Shown here: one piece after another, positions 61,501-64,000 of the stretch
Layout: each line of letters starts with the position of its first letter
How positions within the stretch are numbered: position 1 is the stretch's first letter
The notes under the pieces: generated by a model
What the model saw: the letters and a program-made list of their open reading frames with translations, nothing else
Databases searched by the model: none
Told to the model about the DNA's origin: nothing
Translations under genes and position numbers: made by a program
Assembly: GCA_020746105.1 (NCBI GenBank)
Contig: CM036617.1
Coordinates: forward strand, 138,907,845 to 138,971,844
Source of the DNA: Trogon surrucura
Lineage: Eukaryota; Chordata; Aves; Trogoniformes; Trogonidae
Direction: 5' to 3'
DNA: 64,000 nt

Positions 61501-63434
61501 ACATTAAAAAAACCCTAAGATGAACTCTAATTGTTAGCTAGGTGTAATCAATTATTCTTAGTTTGTGTAGTCAGGTGTACATAATAAGCTGCAAACATAT
61601 GGGAAAGCTTCAGAAGGGTGATAATGCATGTAAACAAAAACATGTTCAACATAAATAATGCTTAATTTAATGGAGAAGTTAATTTTATGGATTTTTGTTT
61701 GTGAAGTTTTTGAAGTGGAAATACTTTTGGCTTTATGTTCACCACAGACATTTTGACAATTAACTGTTTCAAAACACTGAAGTAGCAAAACCTATGGTTA
61801 TAAACGTGTTTGCTCTGAAAAAAAAGCATGGCTAGATTCCAGAGGAGTTGCTGGCCTCAGTTTGACATCTTAAACGCTTACTATTTTCTACGGTGAATTT
61901 TGACCTGTGTTGACCAAGAGTGACTGGTAAAATCAGTTACGAGAAGTGAACATTGCTCTACGCAGTCTGTAATTCAGTGGAGCTTTCTCTTTGTACACCG
62001 CTGTGACAGCAGTCAAGCAGCATCTTCACAGGCATCTGAATGAATTAGGAATCTATGGCGATTATCAGAACTTCCTCTTTTTGGCACTTAGGATGTCACA
62101 TTCTCAACCCATTTCTGCAAATTGGACTTAGCTCTCTGAGTAGCTACAAAACCAGAGCAAATTTTTACCATTTTTATAAAACCCCATGGTATACCAAGTG
62201 CACTTTTCAACCACTGGCATCTAAAGAGGTGTTGCTCAATGTGTGAACATACCCTGAAGCTCTAGCAAATTTGAGAGCTTTCCCAGGAGCTGGAATACCA
62301 CAGTTCTGGTCTTCTAAGCCAGTTGGTGAGCTGCTATTTAGCCATGCCTGAGTGAACGTCAAAAGTAAACACATGAAAACTAGGTTCAGGCTCTGTACCA
62401 CTCTGGCTGACTACTGTTTTCTCAAAGGCACAATATATTCCTACTATCACAGCAATCTGAGAGATGGAAAGCTGTGATGAGCACACAGGGAAAACACCAG
62501 AACGACTAAAGAAAACCAGGATGATTATATCTTTTAGGTTTCAAAATTTGAGCCTGATGAAAGTAGCAGAACAATAGAAATAAAACAAGTTTGGTTGTTG
62601 CAAGCCCTCTAATACAACTACAACCTTCTTATACTACTAGCTTGAAGGAAGCATGAGACTTCACTTGGCAGTAAGCGTCCCGCTGCAGTATGTTTTTAGG
62701 CATATAAGCAAGTTGGTGTACATTTTTGTCTGCATTTAGAAAAAATGCCTTTTTATACAAACTTAGTGGAAGTAAATGTAACACTTAAAAACATCTACTG
62801 CAGAAGGACTGCGTTTCTCTTCCAGTCTGAGGTCCATAGATTTAGCCTGGTGGGGTTTGCCGTGCCATGAAATCAGTTTTACTTGAGGGTGTTGTTTTCA
62901 CGTGTGCTGTGGGTTCCTCATCTGAGTTCCACTACTGTAAGATTCGATGCAGTAGCGGTGTAGTTTTAGTATTAGCAATGCAGACTCCCTTGCATGAGTA
63001 AAAGTGTTCAATTAAAAAAACTAGATCCCAGGTCTAGATTTAAACAGCTAAATGTTGATTTAAAATCTTTAGAGACTTATTTTGGATATAGCCTCTCTTT
63101 ATGCCTCACTCTCTTAAAGGAAGAATGGACAAAGCATTGAGTTTTCCCATTGACAGGAGTGCAAAAATCCTTTAATTGCAGTGATTTATTTTTTTCCTTG
63201 AAAAACAACTGGCAGGAGTTACCATAGTCCTTTTTCTTCAGATGAGCTTTTATGGTTTTCCTCAAGTATTTTTCCCTCCTCTTGTGCTTACCAAGGCAAG
63301 CACTTTTTTCTGTGTCAAGTCTTCTAGGGCTGCTTAGGAGAAACCATGAGACATGAACTCTCAGAAATGCTGTATAGCAGTACAGCTTTGAAGATACCCT
63401 GTCTTCTTTTAAAGCTTTCCTTTCTTTTCCAAAG
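58572..63434 (+). other. MPPED1 intron 5
   Basis: A 4.9 kb intron with GTAAGA donor and TTTCCAAAG acceptor. It holds one CR1 fragment (58822-59100). Near 59610-59650 a stretch reading AAGCATGTGCTTAAGTGTTC resembles a widespread amniote repeat motif, but it is too short to annotate separately. Otherwise it is AT-rich without identifiable features. Confidence 0.85.
58822..59100 (-). repeat. CR1 LINE 3' fragment
   Basis: ATCATGGAATGCATTGGGTT, GGAAGGGACCTTTACAGGTC, CCAGCCTGAGCTTGAATGTC, CCACCACCTCTCTGGGCAAC and TGTAAAAAATTTCTTCCTTG are in the standard antisense CR1 order. It lies 250 bases downstream of a coding exon. 5'-truncated. Confidence 0.93.
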
Positions 63435-63548
63435 GTTTTCTAGACTGGGTTCCCAAGAAAATGCAACGGGTAGGATGTGTTGAGCTGCTGAACACAGTCC
63501 AGAGACGAATACAGCCAAGGCTTCATGTTTTTGGACATATCCATGAAG
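63435..63548 (+). CDS. MPPED1: MPPED1 coding exon (residues 226-264)
   Basis: It encodes FLDWVPKKMQRVGCVELLNT, then VQRRIQPRLHVFGHIHEG. Motif V is GHIH, with His260 and His262 as metal ligands. His260 occupies the position that is glycine in MPPED2 (Gly252 in the mammalian protein), so this product has the full superfamily ligand set. The acceptor is TTTTCCAAAG|GT, completing Gly226. The donor is GAAG|GTCAGA, splitting Gly264 in phase 1; it is a weaker donor than the others. The remaining C-terminus, about 39 residues, lies beyond the window. Confidence 0.95.
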
Positions 63549-64000
63549 GTCAGAACACATTTCTTTCTATATATGTTTAGAAACCACAAACACAGAAGTT
63601 ATCTGATTTAACTAGCATTTTCAAACTTGAATGTCTGAACTGAAGTGCTTCTGGAATTCATATACTTATTTAGCTGCATCTGTAGAGATGAAATTGACTG
63701 ATACAGTTCAATATTTGTACTTCAGCTTCTCTTTTAGTTTCTATATCTACAAAACAAGGTGATGCCTCCTTTGCAGAGACTATTACTGTGAATTTTAAAA
63801 TAAGAACACGAGTCCAGTAGTTACAGAAGGTGATTAAATATAAGGATTGATAGACTGTATTTTCCTCTGCTGAATCTCTGTGACTTAAGATAATTCATGT
63901 AAGCTCTCTGTATCTCATTTTCTGTGTTTGTAAAATGGGCAAGAATGCTTTGAGACATGATTCTAAGACTTAATCTTCAAAATGGTGCAGTAAAGGTTGC
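63549..64000 (+). other. MPPED1 intron 6, 5' part
   Basis: Intron sequence continues to the end of the window. Apart from a MIR-like SINE at 63870-63962, nothing is recognised. The acceptor and last coding exon are not in view. Confidence 0.85.
63870..63962 (+). repeat. MIR-like SINE remnant
   Basis: CTGTGACTTAAGATAATTCA, AAGCTCTCTGTATCTCATTT and CTGTGTTTGTAAAATGGGCA follow the MIR core order ('gtgaccttgggcaagtca', 'ctctctgtgcctcagtttcc', 'atctgtaaaatgggg'). Confidence 0.7.

Larger units (their letters stand above)
3640..64000 (+). other. MPPED1: MPPED1 gene locus (3' end outside window)
   Basis: This is the only gene I can support in the window. Five coding exons join in frame into one metallophosphoesterase of the MPPED1/MPPED2 family. 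Assignment to MPPED1 rather than MPPED2 rests on the N-terminal MAFAQSHIMAARRHQHSRL segment, the peptide VDPVPHDAPKPPGY, and FGHIHEG in place of the FGGIHEG of MPPED2. Intron phases are 2, 1, 2, 1, 1 for the five introns following coding exons. The locus start is the putative non-coding exon in the CpG island and is inferred, not shown by a transcript. The last coding exon and the 3' UTR are beyond the window. The family is predominantly brain-expressed in mammals, which is outside knowledge and not visible here. Confidence 0.93.

Noticed and set aside
1-64000. CRISPR arrays, operons, phage or bacterial defence systems
   Set aside because: The window is vertebrate intronic DNA; no regularly spaced repeats or prokaryotic gene clusters are present.

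Overview
The window is vertebrate nuclear DNA, almost certainly from a bird. Three things support this. A conserved multi-exon gene is split by kilobase-scale introns. The dispersed repeats are mostly CR1 LINEs with the bird-type 3' tail (tandem ATTCTATG octamers, usually seen here as their reverse complement). Alu, L1 and other mammal-specific repeats are absent. The species cannot be named from this sequence.

One protein-coding gene fills the window: MPPED1 (metallophosphoesterase domain-containing protein 1, also called 239AB), on the + strand. A CpG island at about 2200-4235 contains the probable promoter and a non-coding first exon ending at a strong splice donor at 3810. The first coding exon carries its ATG at 17722. 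Further coding exons lie at 23194-23375, 38537-38762, 58456-58571 and 63435-63548. Every junction has AG/GT borders, and the reading frame is continuous through 263 codons plus 1 nt. The last coding exon, about 39 residues by comparison with the family, lies beyond position 64000. The visible protein carries all five metallophosphoesterase motifs, including the GHIH histidine that the paralogue MPPED2 has lost.

Layout: 1-2200 is AT-rich upstream flank with a tRNA-derived SINE remnant. 2200-4235 is the CpG island. 3810-17607 is intron 1, with a small internal CpG-rich patch near 12.2 kb. 17874-23193 is intron 2. 23376-38536 is intron 3, rich in CR1. 38763-58455 is intron 4, with several CR1 copies including a nested pair. 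58572-63434 is intron 5. Intron 6 runs off the end and holds a MIR-like SINE.

The rest is a layered record of retrotransposition. Two very old, heavily diverged CR1 copies (26.6-27.2 kb and 39.7-40.6 kb) belong to a type I associate with turtles and other reptiles. Typical avian CR1 3' fragments are mostly antisense to MPPED1. Two loci show younger CR1 elements inserted in older ones. At 34.2-35.3 kb a CR1 3' end lies directly beside the opposite end of a CR1: decayed SGNH-esterase (ORF1) and endonuclease (start of ORF2) coding remains, with the reverse-transcriptase core missing between. I found no new gene system. The most unusual items are this internally deleted CR1, the ancient CR1 layer, and a few palindromic sequences.
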